DNA from: an uncultured Bacteroidales bacterium
Lineage (GTDB): Bacteria > Bacteroidota > Bacteroidia > Bacteroidales > Paludibacteraceae
Direction of reading: 5' to 3'
Assembly (NCBI GenBank): GCA_934692905.1
Contig: CAKUUM010000015.1
Location: forward strand, 1 to 40,501
DNA length: 40,501 bases
A program made the position numbers and the translations under genes. The notes under the pieces are model-generated. The model worked only from the letters and a program-made list of their open reading frames with translations, searched no databases and had not been told where the DNA came from. The stretch's first letter is position 1, and each line of letters opens with the position of its first letter. Below, piece by piece: positions 16,270 through 24,798 of the stretch.

Positions 16270-17607
16270 ATGAATACAAAAGACCTCACAAAAGGAAGTA
16301 TTCTTGGCAACATTATGACATTCTCATTGCCGTATATGCTTGCTTATTTCCTTCAAATCCTGTATGGGCTGGCGGACCTCTATGTTATCGGGCAGTATTG
16401 CGGTGTGGACAGCACCACTGCCGTATCCAACGGCGCACAAGTGATGCACATGGTCACCGTGGTGCTCATCGGGCTCGCCATGGGAACGACCGTCCTCACC
16501 GCACGTGCCGTAGGTGCCAACGACATCGCAAGGGTACGTGCCATTATGGGCAATACGATAACGATGTTTGCTGTCGTTGCCCTTGTGCTGATGAGTGTCC
16601 TGCTGTGTTTGAGGGGATGGATAGTGGACGTTATGGATACGCCCACGGAGGCTGCCACGGGTATGAAACACTACCTCACGGTATGTTTTATAGGCATACC
16701 GTTCATCGTTGCCTATAACATCATCGCATCTATATTTCGCGGATTGGGTGATTCGCGCAGCCCTATGTTTTTCGTAGCCGTGGCGTGCGTGGTTAATATA
16801 GCACTTGACTATCTTTTCATAGGTTACTTCGGGTTGGGGGCAACGGGTGCGGCACTCGGCACCACGTTGTCACAAATGGTGAGCGTGCTGTTTGCCATAG
16901 TGGCAATACGTCGTCACCGCGGTATGTCGGATATATCACGCTCCGACCTGCGCCCGCAAAGAGAGGTCTTCAGAAACATTCTCAATATCGGCGTACCCAT
17001 AGCCGTGCAGGATGGGTTCATACAGGTATCGTTTCTCGTTATCACGGTCATTGCCAACCAACGCGGACTCATTGACGCTGCGGCGGTTGGTATTGTGGAA
17101 AAGTTTATTGGTCTGGTATTCATCGTACCTTCGGCGATGCTCTCTACGGTATCCGCCATTGCCGCACAGAACATCGGCGCAGGAAGTATGCCACGAGCCA
17201 AGCGGACTCTGCGGACAGCCATAGCGATTACCACAGGTTACGGTATAGTGTGTGCCGTTGTGCTGCAGTTTGTTCCGCAAGCAGCCGTTGGCATATTTAC
17301 CGACAACCCGCAGGTACTGGCACAAGGGGCGGATTATCTCCGTGGTTATGTCTGGGACTGCGTCTTCGCAGGTGTGCATTTCTGCTTCAGCGGGTTCTTC
17401 ACGGCATGCGGTTATTCCATCATATCTTTTGTACACAACTGTATATCAATAGTCTGCGCCCGTATTCCTTTGGCGTGGCTCTCGTCCACCTTGTATCCCG
17501 ACACCCTTTACCCGATGGGCTTGAGCACATGTGCAGGCTCGGCATTATCCTGCCTGATATGCATCGGAGCCTATTGCTGGATGACGAAAAAAGCATATAT
17601 CAAATAG
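16270..17607 (+). CDS. MATE family multidrug/toxin exporter
   Basis: 445 residues with about 12 hydrophobic helices in two similar halves, the MATE transporter plan (Na+ or H+ driven export of cationic drugs, toxins or metabolites). Characteristic segments are PYMLAYFLQILYGLADLYVIGQ, with the conserved Asp of helix 1-2, MGTTVLTARAVGANDIARVR, FRGLGDSRSPMFF and, in the second half, AAVGIVEKFIGLVF and AQNIGAGSMPRAKRTL. The ATG at 16270 is preceded by AAAGGA; a TTG three bases earlier is less likely. It lies alone behind its promoter; the next gene has its own promoter box. The substrate is not visible. Confidence 0.93.
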   Translation: MNTKDLTKGSILGNIMTFSLPYMLAYFLQILYGLADLYVIGQYCGVDSTTAVSNGAQVMHMVTVVLIGLAMGTTVLTARAVGANDIARVRAIMGNTITMFAVVALVLMSVLLCLRGWIVDVMDTPTEAATGMKHYLTVCFIGIPFIVAYNIIASIFRGLGDSRSPMFFVAVACVVNIALDYLFIGYFGLGATGAALGTTLSQMVSVLFAIVAIRRHRGMSDISRSDLRPQREVFRNILNIGVPIAVQDGFIQVSFLVITVIANQRGLIDAAAVGIVEKFIGLVFIVPSAMLSTVSAIAAQNIGAGSMPRAKRTLRTAIAITTGYGIVCAVVLQFVPQAAVGIFTDNPQVLAQGADYLRGYVWDCVFAGVHFCFSGFFTACGYSIISFVHNCISIVCARIPLAWLSSTLYPDTLYPMGLSTCAGSALSCLICIGAYCWMTKKAYIK

Positions 17608-17781
17608 GTTTTAGAAATCAGATGTGACGGTGTACAAATCCACCTTAGCACCAAATAGTATTCCTCGCCCTATACCCATAGAGTGGCTATACTCAACGGA
17701 CTATCTTATACACACGTGGTAGTCCTTTGTACGTTTGGGACAAAATGCGCAGGGCATCTTGTGTAAACCGCCAAGAATGTG

Positions 17782-17789
17782 TACCTTTG
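17782..17789 (+). promoter_or_regulatory. Bacteroidota -7 box TACCTTTG just before the phosphopantetheinyl transferase
   Basis: GTGTACCTTTGTGTCC ends only 9 nt before the ATG at 17799. If active it would give an almost leaderless mRNA, or translation from Met9 (about 17823). Confidence 0.6.
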
Positions 17790-17798
17790 TGTCCCGTT

Positions 17799-18416
17799 AT
17801 GCGATACATCGTTTTCAACGATATGACCCGATGCACTCCCGCCGAGGTGGCGCGGCTGTTACCATTGGCAAGTACGCAGCGGCAGGCACAGGCGTTGCGC
17901 TATTCGCATACCTTTGGGCAGTTTTGTTGCCTGAAATCCTATGAGATGCTGCTTACTCTCCTGCGGGAGTGGGGTAGGGCGCACAACACGGATACTTACA
18001 ATACCCTTCCGCCTGAGTTTCTCTACAACGACCACGGGCAGCCACGTCTGCTGGGGGGACCTCACTTTTCCATATCGCATTGCAAAGAGGCCATTGCCGT
18101 TTGTGTGGATGACACCTCGGTGGGCATTGATGTGGAGTCAATCCGTGTACTGCGCCCTGAATTGGTTGCGAAAGCCATGAGTATCAAAGAGCAAAACCTA
18201 ATCGCAGCGTCAGTGTCACAAGAATGGGCATTCACACGATTGTGGACGCAGAAGGAAGCCCTCCTTAAACTGCGTGGCACGGGCATCATCGCCGACCTCC
18301 GCAACACATTGGATGATTGCGCAGGTGTGTCGTTCCTTACAATGGACAACCCCCTGCATAACTACGTACTAACTATCGCTTCACAAAAAACAAAGGAATA
18401 TGAAACTCGGTTTTGA
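17799..18416 (+). CDS. 4'-phosphopantetheinyl transferase superfamily protein
   Basis: About 205 residues from the ATG at 17799. It moves the phosphopantetheine arm from CoA to a serine of acyl, peptidyl or aryl carrier proteins. The family motifs are clear: PHFSISHCKEAIAVCV, the Mg-binding VGIDVESIR, and LWTQKEALLKLRGTGI (WxxKEAxxK). The size and the N-terminal half (FCCLKSYEMLLTLL) fit the Sfp-like class used by Bacteroidota. The frame is open further upstream, but those codons overlap the promoter box. No fatty-acid or polyketide genes are nearby, so it likely serves the general acyl carrier protein. The 3' end overlaps the next gene by 17 bp. Confidence 0.88.
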   Translation: MRYIVFNDMTRCTPAEVARLLPLASTQRQAQALRYSHTFGQFCCLKSYEMLLTLLREWGRAHNTDTYNTLPPEFLYNDHGQPRLLGGPHFSISHCKEAIAVCVDDTSVGIDVESIRVLRPELVAKAMSIKEQNLIAASVSQEWAFTRLWTQKEALLKLRGTGIIADLRNTLDDCAGVSFLTMDNPLHNYVLTIASQKTKEYETRF

Positions 18417-19878
18417 CAACGACAAGTATATCCGCATCCAGTCGGAGCACATCCGCGAGCGCATAGCGGCGTTTGGCAACAAACTCTACCTCGAACTCGG
18501 GGGCAAACTCTTCGACGACAACCATGCTTCGCGCATCTTGCCGGGGTTCCAACCCGACTCGAAGTTGCAGATGCTCTCGCAACTTGCCGACCGCATTGAG
18601 ATACTGATAGTCATCTCGGCGATGGATATCGAGCGCAACAAAGTGCGCCAGGACCTCGGCATCACCTATGATGAGGACGTGCTGCGCTTGCGGGACGAGT
18701 TCCAACACCGCGGTTTCTACGTTGGCAGCGTGGTTGTCACCCATTACAATGGTCAGCCCTCTGCCGATGCGTATCGCCGTCGTTTGGAGAACCTTGGCGT
18801 GAAAGTCTATTATCATCGCCTGATAGACGGCTATCCTACCAATGTATCGCTCATCGCATCGCCGCAAGGTTTCGGCAAGAACGACTATGTGGAGACCTCG
18901 CGACCGCTTGTGATTGTTACAGCCCCGGGACCGGGCAGCGGCAAGATGGCGGTGTGCCTGTCGCAACTTTACAACGAACACCAGCGGGGAATAGAAGCGG
19001 GCTACGCCAAGTTCGAGACGTTCCCCGTATGGAATCTGCCGCTCAAGAACCCGATTAATGTGGCGTATGAGGCGGCGACTGCCGACCTCAACGATGTGAA
19101 TATGATAGACCCGTTCCACCTCGAGGCATATGGCAATATCGCCATCAACTACAACCGCGATATCGAGATATTCCCTGTTCTTGATGCCTTGTTTACAGGT
19201 ATTTACGGACATAACCCCTACAAGTCACCTACAGATATGGGTGTGAACATGGTGGGCTTCTGTATCTCGGACGACGAGGTATGCAACGAGGCAAGCCGAC
19301 AGGAGGTTATCCGCCGCTACTATGCAGCGCTGGACGCTTTTGCCGAAGGGCGCGATGCAGAGAAGGAAATCAACAAGATTACGCTGCTGATGCGGCAACT
19401 CGGCATCACAACCGACTATCGCCGCACGACGGTAGCAGCCAAGGCATGTCGCGACCGTGAGAATGCTTCTGCTGCGGCTATAGAGTTGGAAGACGGCACT
19501 GTCATCACCGCCCACACGGGCGACTTACTTGGTTGCTCGGCGGCATTGCTCATCAACGCCACGAAACATCTGGCGCATATCGACCACTCGGTGCGCCTGT
19601 TGCCACAAGAGTTAATCGAGCCTATCCAGCACACGAAAATAGCCTACTTGCAGGGGCATAATCCGCGCCTGCATACGGATGAAGTGCTTGTTGCATTGTC
19701 GGTATTGAGCCAAAGTGATGAGCGTTGTGCGCAGGCATTACGGCAACTGCCGCACCTCAACGGCTGCCAGGCGCACTCCACAGTCATGCTTTCCGATGTG
19801 GATCAGAAGACTTTCCGCCGCCTTGGCATACAGATTACCTGCGAACCCGTGCGGAAACACAAAGAGAAGAAAATGTAA
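18400..19878 (+). CDS. DUF1846 family protein
   Basis: 492 residues, the standard length of the DUF1846 (UPF0371) family. Recognisable stretches are MKLGFDNDKYIRIQSEHI, LYLELGGKLFDDNHASRILPG, the loop VTAPGPGSGKMAVCLSQLY, and GVNMVGFCISDDEVCNEASRQE. The family is widespread and structurally characterised, but its biochemical role is not settled; the APGPGSGK loop resembles a phosphate-binding site. The start lies inside the phosphopantetheinyl transferase gene (17-bp overlap), implying coupled translation. It converges with the minus-strand Cys-motif gene, leaving only a 27-bp gap in which no clear terminator is seen. Confidence 0.9.
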   Translation: MKLGFDNDKYIRIQSEHIRERIAAFGNKLYLELGGKLFDDNHASRILPGFQPDSKLQMLSQLADRIEILIVISAMDIERNKVRQDLGITYDEDVLRLRDEFQHRGFYVGSVVVTHYNGQPSADAYRRRLENLGVKVYYHRLIDGYPTNVSLIASPQGFGKNDYVETSRPLVIVTAPGPGSGKMAVCLSQLYNEHQRGIEAGYAKFETFPVWNLPLKNPINVAYEAATADLNDVNMIDPFHLEAYGNIAINYNRDIEIFPVLDALFTGIYGHNPYKSPTDMGVNMVGFCISDDEVCNEASRQEVIRRYYAALDAFAEGRDAEKEINKITLLMRQLGITTDYRRTTVAAKACRDRENASAAAIELEDGTVITAHTGDLLGCSAALLINATKHLAHIDHSVRLLPQELIEPIQHTKIAYLQGHNPRLHTDEVLVALSVLSQSDERCAQALRQLPHLNGCQAHSTVMLSDVDQKTFRRLGIQITCEPVRKHKEKKM

Positions 19879-19905
19879 ATCTGCTCTGTACAAACGAGAA
19901 CGCCA

Positions 19906-20358
19906 CTACTCAGGGAGAGAGGTGTCCTCAATGGTGCCATCGTAGTCCAATGCCACTTTGCCGAGAATGATGGGATCGTCGGATTGGGAACGTTGCTGAT
20001 ATGCAGACGTATTAGACAGAGAATCAGTCGGTTCGCCATCTACTTGTGTAGTGTCATTAGGTACGGCAGGTTCGCCTTGTATGATAGGTGCAGGTTCTCC
20101 TTGTGCACAGGAGGTAAGTGCTGGTGCCATGGCTGTGAGACAGGTGGCAATGCCTACGATGGAGACTGCTTTGCCCAGTGAGCGGCGTCGGTCAAGTTGC
20201 TGTGAGAGGTAGCGAACCTCCTGTTCGCAGGCGGGGCAAGTACCCATACAATCTCCCTCATGTGTGCAAGGATGCGGGTTGTAGTCAATCTCATTCGTGT
20301 CTGCGATTTGTTTGCGAACACGTTTCAGTTCTTCGCATACGTCTTTTCCTTTTGCCAT
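19906..20358 (-). CDS. Small cysteine-motif protein paired with a radical SAM enzyme
   Basis: 150 residues with three parts. Residues 1-25 are a charged helix (KGKDVCEELKRVRKQIAD). Residues 26-48 hold a dense Cys/His motif, HPCTHEGDCMGTCPACEQE, with Cys31, Cys37, Cys41 and Cys44 and His29/His33. Cys37-x3-Cys41-x2-Cys44 has the spacing of a radical SAM cluster site, although the protein is far too short to be such an enzyme. A hydrophobic stretch (AVSIVGIATCLTAMAPALTSC, split by Cys73) follows, then an acidic tail with two QGEPA repeats. I recall similar short proteins of unknown function in Bacteroidales. It is the last gene of the thyA-folA-radical SAM run, 56 bp after the enzyme. It could be a metal-binding partner or the modified substrate; both are inference. 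Confidence 0.7.
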   Translation of the reverse strand: MAKGKDVCEELKRVRKQIADTNEIDYNPHPCTHEGDCMGTCPACEQEVRYLSQQLDRRRSLGKAVSIVGIATCLTAMAPALTSCAQGEPAPIIQGEPAVPNDTTQVDGEPTDSLSNTSAYQQRSQSDDPIILGKVALDYDGTIEDTSLPE

Positions 20359-20414
20359 AAATATATGAATGTTAGGTGGTTATTGGTCATTATAACATTA
20401 TTCAATTTTGCTTG

Positions 20415-21107
20415 CTATTCTTTGGGAGACATCAATCCCATTGTAGAATTGTCAATATCAACCATCCATTGCGGTAAGCGGTAAGTGAATTGGTCGAAGT
20501 GCGTGATGCCCATGTCTTGCAACTGGGCAATACTGTGTGCCTGATTAGATAATGTGTTGTAGTTGGAAATCAAGGGGACACGCACTATAATATCATTCAC
20601 CCTACCTTGTTCCACAAGCCACGATAAATTACTTATGACCTGCTGATTGTCTTTCCCAGTGTAGCGGTAGTAGATGTCTGGGGCCATATCTTTGATGTCC
20701 ACCACAAAGCGTTGTACGACAGGCAACAGTTGCTCAATATGATGGCGTGGTACGTTGAGTGCCGTTTCGATATGGATAGTCCACGCCGAAGGACACAGTT
20801 CTCGAAAGCGTGTTATGAACGCACTCTGCAAAGCCGGCTCCCCACCGCCGAAGGTGATGCCTCCCATGGTCGCCAGAAAATAGAGATTGTCAGGCATTAA
20901 CTGTTCAATAAGTTGCTCTACGGTGTACCGCTCCCGTACTACTTTCTCATCCATGGCAAACGTATTGAGGCAATAGGCACAGCGTAGCGGACACCCCTGA
21001 AAAATGACCAGCGTGCGCACTCCGTCACCGTCCAACAGGATTCGGTGACGCGATATGGCGGCAACTGGTGCCGTCAAGTCTTTGTTTAATTGCACTTGAT
21101 TTGCCAT
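20415..21107 (-). CDS. Radical SAM enzyme, activase-like (PflA/YjjW type)
   Basis: 230 residues from Met 21107 (MANQVQLNKDLTAPVAA); the open frame upstream runs into folA and is not used. The [4Fe-4S]/SAM motif is Cys39-x3-Cys43-x2-Cys46 in FQGCPLRCAYCLN, preceded by DGDGVRTLV. That combination resembles glycyl-radical-enzyme activases such as PflA (DGPGIRT). The SAM-contacting motif is TFGGGEPALQ (about 85-94), and VVDIKDMAPDIY follows. There is no extra ferredoxin domain and no C-terminal Cys cluster. No glycyl radical enzyme is encoded nearby. Instead the next gene is a small Cys-motif protein, so the pair may modify or mature that protein. It follows folA by 14 bp. Confidence 0.85.
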   Translation of the reverse strand: MANQVQLNKDLTAPVAAISRHRILLDGDGVRTLVIFQGCPLRCAYCLNTFAMDEKVVRERYTVEQLIEQLMPDNLYFLATMGGITFGGGEPALQSAFITRFRELCPSAWTIHIETALNVPRHHIEQLLPVVQRFVVDIKDMAPDIYYRYTGKDNQQVISNLSWLVEQGRVNDIIVRVPLISNYNTLSNQAHSIAQLQDMGITHFDQFTYRLPQWMVDIDNSTMGLMSPKE

Positions 21108-21121
21108 GCAGTGGAGGGGGC

Positions 21122-21610
21122 TCAGCGTTTGATATACTCTGCACAGGTGTAAGGGTAGGGGTTCTTGTCGTCGGCGGGATGGGGTTCCTCGCTGATGCAC
21201 TGCCAAATGGCGGGGTCTATCGTGGGGAAGAACGTATCGGCATCGTCCCATGTGTGGTGGATATGGGTGATGTAGAGTTTGTCCACAATAGGCAGAAACT
21301 GCCGATAGACCATGCCGCCGCCGATAATGAATGCCTGTTCGTTGTTGGCAATCAACGACTTCACTTCATCAATGGAGTGTGCTACCTCTGTGTTCTCAAA
21401 GGCAAAATCAGGGCGGTCGGACAGCATGATATTGCGCCGGTTAGGTAGCGGGTGACGCGGCAGAGAGAAGAAGGTGCGCTCGCCCATAATGACGGTGCAG
21501 CCTGTGGTGACTTGTTTGAAATGACGAAGGTCGTCCGGCAAATGGCATAGCAGGTCGCCCGCCTTGCCGATGGCGTTGTTCTCGGAAATAGCAACAATGA
21601 GGTTGAGCAT
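21122..21610 (-). CDS. folA: Dihydrofolate reductase
   Basis: 162 residues with the DHFR plan. The start MLNLIVAISENNAIGKAGDLLCHLPDDLRHFK has the conserved active-site acid (Asp in HLPDDLRHFK). NADPH contacts are in VIMGERTFFSLPRHPLPNRRNI and FIIGGGMVYRQFLP. It reduces dihydrofolate, the product of the thymidylate synthase reaction, back to tetrahydrofolate. It is directly downstream of thyA (33-bp gap) and upstream of the radical SAM gene (14-bp gap). Length and motifs are normal; it looks chromosomal rather than a plasmid trimethoprim-resistance form. Confidence 0.96.
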   Translation of the reverse strand: MLNLIVAISENNAIGKAGDLLCHLPDDLRHFKQVTTGCTVIMGERTFFSLPRHPLPNRRNIMLSDRPDFAFENTEVAHSIDEVKSLIANNEQAFIIGGGMVYRQFLPIVDKLYITHIHHTWDDADTFFPTIDPAIWQCISEEPHPADDKNPYPYTCAEYIKR

Positions 21611-21611
21611 A

Positions 21612-21643
21612 GATGTTAGGGATTAGAGATTAGGGATTAGAGA
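21612..21643 (-). repeat. Short tandem repeat in the thyA-folA gap
   Basis: The gap consists of alternating 7-mers, on the plus strand TTAGGGA and TTAGAGA, giving about two copies of a 14-bp unit. It begins at the thyA stop codon and ends just before folA. Such a repeat can change length by slippage and might alter coupling of the two genes. Confidence 0.7.
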
Positions 21644-22438
21644 TTAGACTGCCACAACGCCGGCGATGTGCGGGTGCGGGTTATAGTTGAGTAACTCGAA
21701 ATCCTCGTATTCAAAGCCGAACAAGTCATGCTTGTCGGGGTTGATGTGCATGGTGGGCAACGGACGCGGCTCGCGGGTGAGTTGCAGGCGCACTTGGTCG
21801 AGGTGGTTGAGGTAGATATGCGCATCGCCCAAGGTATGGACGAAGTCGCCTGCCTGCAGTCCTGTCACTTGCGCCATCATCTGCAAGAGTAGCGCATACG
21901 AGGCGATATTGAACGGCACACCGAGGAAGATGTCTGCGCTACGCTGGTAGAGTTGCAGTGACAATCTGCCGTCAGCCACATAGAACTGGAACAGTGTGTG
22001 ACAGGGCGGGAGTGCCATCTCGTTGACTTCCGCCACGTTCCATGCGCTCACAATCATACGGCGCGAGTCGGGATTGTGGCGTATCTGGTCGAGAACCTGT
22101 GCTATCTGGTCGATAGTACCGCCCTGATAGTCAGGCCAACTGCGCCACTGGTGTCCGTAAACGGGACCCAAGTCGCCGTTCTCGTCCGCCCACTCGTTCC
22201 ATATCCGCACGCCGTGCTCCTGTAGGTAGTGCACGTTGGTGTCGCCGCGGAGGAACCATAGCAGTTCGTAGATGATAGACTTGAGGTGCAGTTTCTTGGT
22301 GGTGAGCAGCGGGAAACCGTCCTGCAGGTTAAAACGCATCTGGTGTCCGAAGACGGAGAGTGTGCCTGTGCCTGTGCGGTCATGCTTCTCGGTGCCTTCG
22401 CTGAGCACCCGTTTGCAGAGGTCAAGATATTGTTGCAT
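21644..22438 (-). CDS. thyA: Thymidylate synthase
   Basis: 264 residues from Met 22438 (MQQYLDLCKRVLSEGTEKHDRTGTGTLS), the same length as the E. coli enzyme; a longer open frame upstream is not used. The nucleophile is Cys146 in MALPPCHTLFQFYV. Other motifs are FPLLTTKKLHLKSII, GPVYGHQWRSW, LQLYQRSADIFLGVPFNIASYALL and GDAHIYLNHLDQ. It methylates dUMP to dTMP using methylene-tetrahydrofolate and leaves dihydrofolate for FolA, the next gene. It begins 44 bp after the porE stop. Confidence 0.98.
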   Translation of the reverse strand: MQQYLDLCKRVLSEGTEKHDRTGTGTLSVFGHQMRFNLQDGFPLLTTKKLHLKSIIYELLWFLRGDTNVHYLQEHGVRIWNEWADENGDLGPVYGHQWRSWPDYQGGTIDQIAQVLDQIRHNPDSRRMIVSAWNVAEVNEMALPPCHTLFQFYVADGRLSLQLYQRSADIFLGVPFNIASYALLLQMMAQVTGLQAGDFVHTLGDAHIYLNHLDQVRLQLTREPRPLPTMHINPDKHDLFGFEYEDFELLNYNPHPHIAGVVAV

Positions 22439-22482
22439 AGTTTTATAATATGGGGCTAATGGGACCAATAGGTCGAATTAGT

Positions 22483-24582
22483 CTAATACAATTTATATGT
22501 TGTTTTCAGTACACGAAACTCGGTGCGGCGGTTGAGGGAGTTGCAGACTTGCTGCTGGTCGGCGGTCAGGGTGGTGATGAACGCCTCGTCCAATGTCTGG
22601 TCGATGGGCAGGTATGGGTACTGCTTGTGCAATGCCTCGTCCACCACAACAGGTTTCTCTTCGCCATAGCCCACAGGAGTCAGACGTTCTGGCTCGATGC
22701 CATGCTGTATCAGGTAATCAACTACAGACTGCGCACGCCTTTCGGACAGCACTTTGTTGTCCCTGTCGTTGCCCACCATATCGGTGTGCGCCGCGAGTTC
22801 GATGGTGATATTCGGGTTGTCGTTCAGCAGTCGGATAAGTCCGTTCAGCCCGCCCTCGGAGTCGGGTGTCAGGTCCCATTTGCCGAACTCGAAGAAGATA
22901 TTGTCCATCTTCACGGGCTTGGAAACGGGTGCCAGCGTGAAGTCCTGCTCATAAGTACGGCTGTCGGTCAGCCCCGCCGTGGTGAGTTGCTGCTTCTCGT
23001 TGAGGTAGCCGCGTGCGGTGGCGAGCATGACATAACGGGTGTCCTTCTGCAGGCGCAGACGGTAGGTGCCGTCGCGGCGTATCTGCGTTTTGACATTGGT
23101 GCCGTCGTCGCCCACCAGACGTATGGTAGCCTCCGACAGGTGTTCGCCCTGCGTGTCCATCACTTTGCCCTCTACGGTGAACACCATCTCGGGCAGCGTG
23201 AACGAATATATAAGGTCGTACCCCTTCTTTTGTCCGCGGTTGGACGAGAAAAAGCCGTTTTCGGTAGCCCCCGCAAAGGTGATGCCGAAGTCGTCATACT
23301 GGCTGTTGAACGGCGTGCCCATGTTGAAGACCACCCATGCGGTGTCAGTGCGCTCGGCATAGAAGATGTCGAGTCCGCCGTACCCGGGGTGCCCTTTGGA
23401 GGAGAAATAAAGCCGTCCGTCGGCACGCACACAGGGGAACAACTCATCGTCCGCGGTGTTGATTTGCGGTCCGAGGTTCTGAATGTCGGTCCACCCGCCG
23501 CCGTCCTGCACTGCCATATAGATGTCCTTGCCGCCAAAGCCGCCGGGGGCATCGCTGACGAAATAGAGCGTGTCGCCCATGGCATTGAGAGCAGGGTGTC
23601 CGACCGTGATACTGCTGTCGCTGAACAACTTGAGTTCCTGCGCCTCGCCCCACTCACCGCTGGCGCGGGTGGAGGTGTAGATTTTGGCACCCAGGTCCTG
23701 TCCGTTGACGGGACATGAGTAGGTGAAGTACATCGTCTTGCCGTCGGGTGAGAAACAGCATACGCCGAGTTCGGCAGAGCCTGTCTTTTTCTGCGTGCCG
23801 CCTTCCTCACTTTCGCCTTCGGCGGAAGCGTCTTCCTCGTACAGTCCCTCGCAGAGGGAGATGTCTTCCCACTGCCCCGCGGCGTTCTTGCGCGCGGAGT
23901 AGAGATTATAGGTCGCCATACCTGTCACGGGCGAGTTGCGTGTCTTCTTCTTGTTAGTCTTCTGCTGTTGGCGGTTGGACGTGAAGACGAGTGCATCACC
24001 GTCTTCTGTGATGAAAGCGGGTGCGAAATTGGATGTCCGCTTCTGGTTGAACTCTTTCGCGGGCGCCACCTTGTAGCGCGTGGGCTGCTTGCGCCATGTC
24101 TCCACTTGGGCGCAGGCATAACGTCCTGCCTGTGCCACATAGTCCGTGGGGTGGGCTTGGAGGTATATCTCGTACTGCTGCGCCGCCTCGCGGTACTTGC
24201 CCTGATACTGAAGCACTTGGGCGTAGTGGAGATAGACAACGGAGTCGGGATAGTGGTTCTTGATGGCGTTCTTGTAGGCGGCAGCGGCACGGGAGTTGTT
24301 GAGTATGCGCATACACTCGCCCTGCTTGAATGCCACTTCTCCACGCAAGGATTTCTGCTTTTGCGGCACCTTGGTGTAGAGGTTCTTGTACATATCCCCC
24401 GCCTCGTAGTACTCGCCGATGGCGTATTTCTTGTCCGCTTTCTTGAGACGGGCGGAGACACTACAGGATTGTGCAAGAGTACAAAACGCGATACACAGCA
24501 CGATGAAAATGAGATGGTTGCGCCACCTCTGTGTATCCTCTTGGCGGGCTATGCAGTGTGTGGTGCTACAACTCATCGACAT
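22483..24582 (-). CDS. porE: PorE-like T9SS lipoprotein (TPR, WD40/PD40, CRD, OmpA)
   Basis: 699 residues; a second ATG two codons on (24576) is also possible. A hydrophobic segment ends in a lipobox, FCTLAQSC (Cys40), so it is probably an outer-membrane-anchored periplasmic lipoprotein. TPR-like repeats follow (YEAGDMYKNLY, YREAAQQYEIYLQ), then PD40/WD40 beta-propeller blades (SPDGKTMYFTYS, DTLYFVSDAPGGFGGKDIY, RLYFSSKGHPGYGGLDIFY). Next comes a carboxypeptidase-regulatory-like domain (VEGKVMDTQGEHLSEATI), and finally an OmpA peptidoglycan-binding domain with ELAAHTDMVGNDRDN and LSERRAQSVVDYLIQHGI. This domain order is that of PorE of the type IX secretion system. The gene overlaps the small membrane protein before it, and thyA follows. 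Confidence 0.88.
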   Translation of the reverse strand: MSMSCSTTHCIARQEDTQRWRNHLIFIVLCIAFCTLAQSCSVSARLKKADKKYAIGEYYEAGDMYKNLYTKVPQKQKSLRGEVAFKQGECMRILNNSRAAAAYKNAIKNHYPDSVVYLHYAQVLQYQGKYREAAQQYEIYLQAHPTDYVAQAGRYACAQVETWRKQPTRYKVAPAKEFNQKRTSNFAPAFITEDGDALVFTSNRQQQKTNKKKTRNSPVTGMATYNLYSARKNAAGQWEDISLCEGLYEEDASAEGESEEGGTQKKTGSAELGVCCFSPDGKTMYFTYSCPVNGQDLGAKIYTSTRASGEWGEAQELKLFSDSSITVGHPALNAMGDTLYFVSDAPGGFGGKDIYMAVQDGGGWTDIQNLGPQINTADDELFPCVRADGRLYFSSKGHPGYGGLDIFYAERTDTAWVVFNMGTPFNSQYDDFGITFAGATENGFFSSNRGQKKGYDLIYSFTLPEMVFTVEGKVMDTQGEHLSEATIRLVGDDGTNVKTQIRRDGTYRLRLQKDTRYVMLATARGYLNEKQQLTTAGLTDSRTYEQDFTLAPVSKPVKMDNIFFEFGKWDLTPDSEGGLNGLIRLLNDNPNITIELAAHTDMVGNDRDNKVLSERRAQSVVDYLIQHGIEPERLTPVGYGEEKPVVVDEALHKQYPYLPIDQTLDEAFITTLTADQQQVCNSLNRRTEFRVLKTTYKLY

Positions 24583-24775
24583 TCATTTTTTTGCGTGCGT
24601 CACGACGTGCCTCGCGGTCCTGCGAGGTGGCACAATGAATGCCTTTTTCGCGCATCTTCTTGTTCTCGGAGATATGCTGGCTGCTGAAACGCCCGTTCTT
24701 TTTGAGCAGGATGCGTACACACAAAAGCACCATGGCGAGTGCCACAAGACCTATTGTAATCAAGATTTCCTTCAT
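24566..24775 (-). CDS. Small conserved single-pass membrane protein
   Basis: 69 residues: one N-terminal membrane helix (ILITIGLVALAMVLLCVRILL), then KKNGRFSSQHISENKKMR and EKGIHCATSQDREARRD. The pattern KKNGRF...H...NK.MR..GI.C..SQD recurs in many Bacteroidota small proteins of unknown function, as far as I recall. It probably sits in the inner membrane with a soluble charged tail. It overlaps the start of the porE-like gene by about 10-17 bp and lies right behind the operon promoter, which suggests a link with envelope or T9SS assembly. No function is demonstrated. Confidence 0.75.
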   Translation of the reverse strand: MKEILITIGLVALAMVLLCVRILLKKNGRFSSQHISENKKMREKGIHCATSQDREARRDARKKMNVDEL

Positions 24776-24798
24776 ACCAAAGCGTATTGTTTAGCCCG

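Noticed and set aside
22450..23718. A 422-codon plus-strand frame opposite porE and thyA
   Set aside because: The minus strand has intact TPR, PD40 and OmpA motifs; the reverse frame has none.
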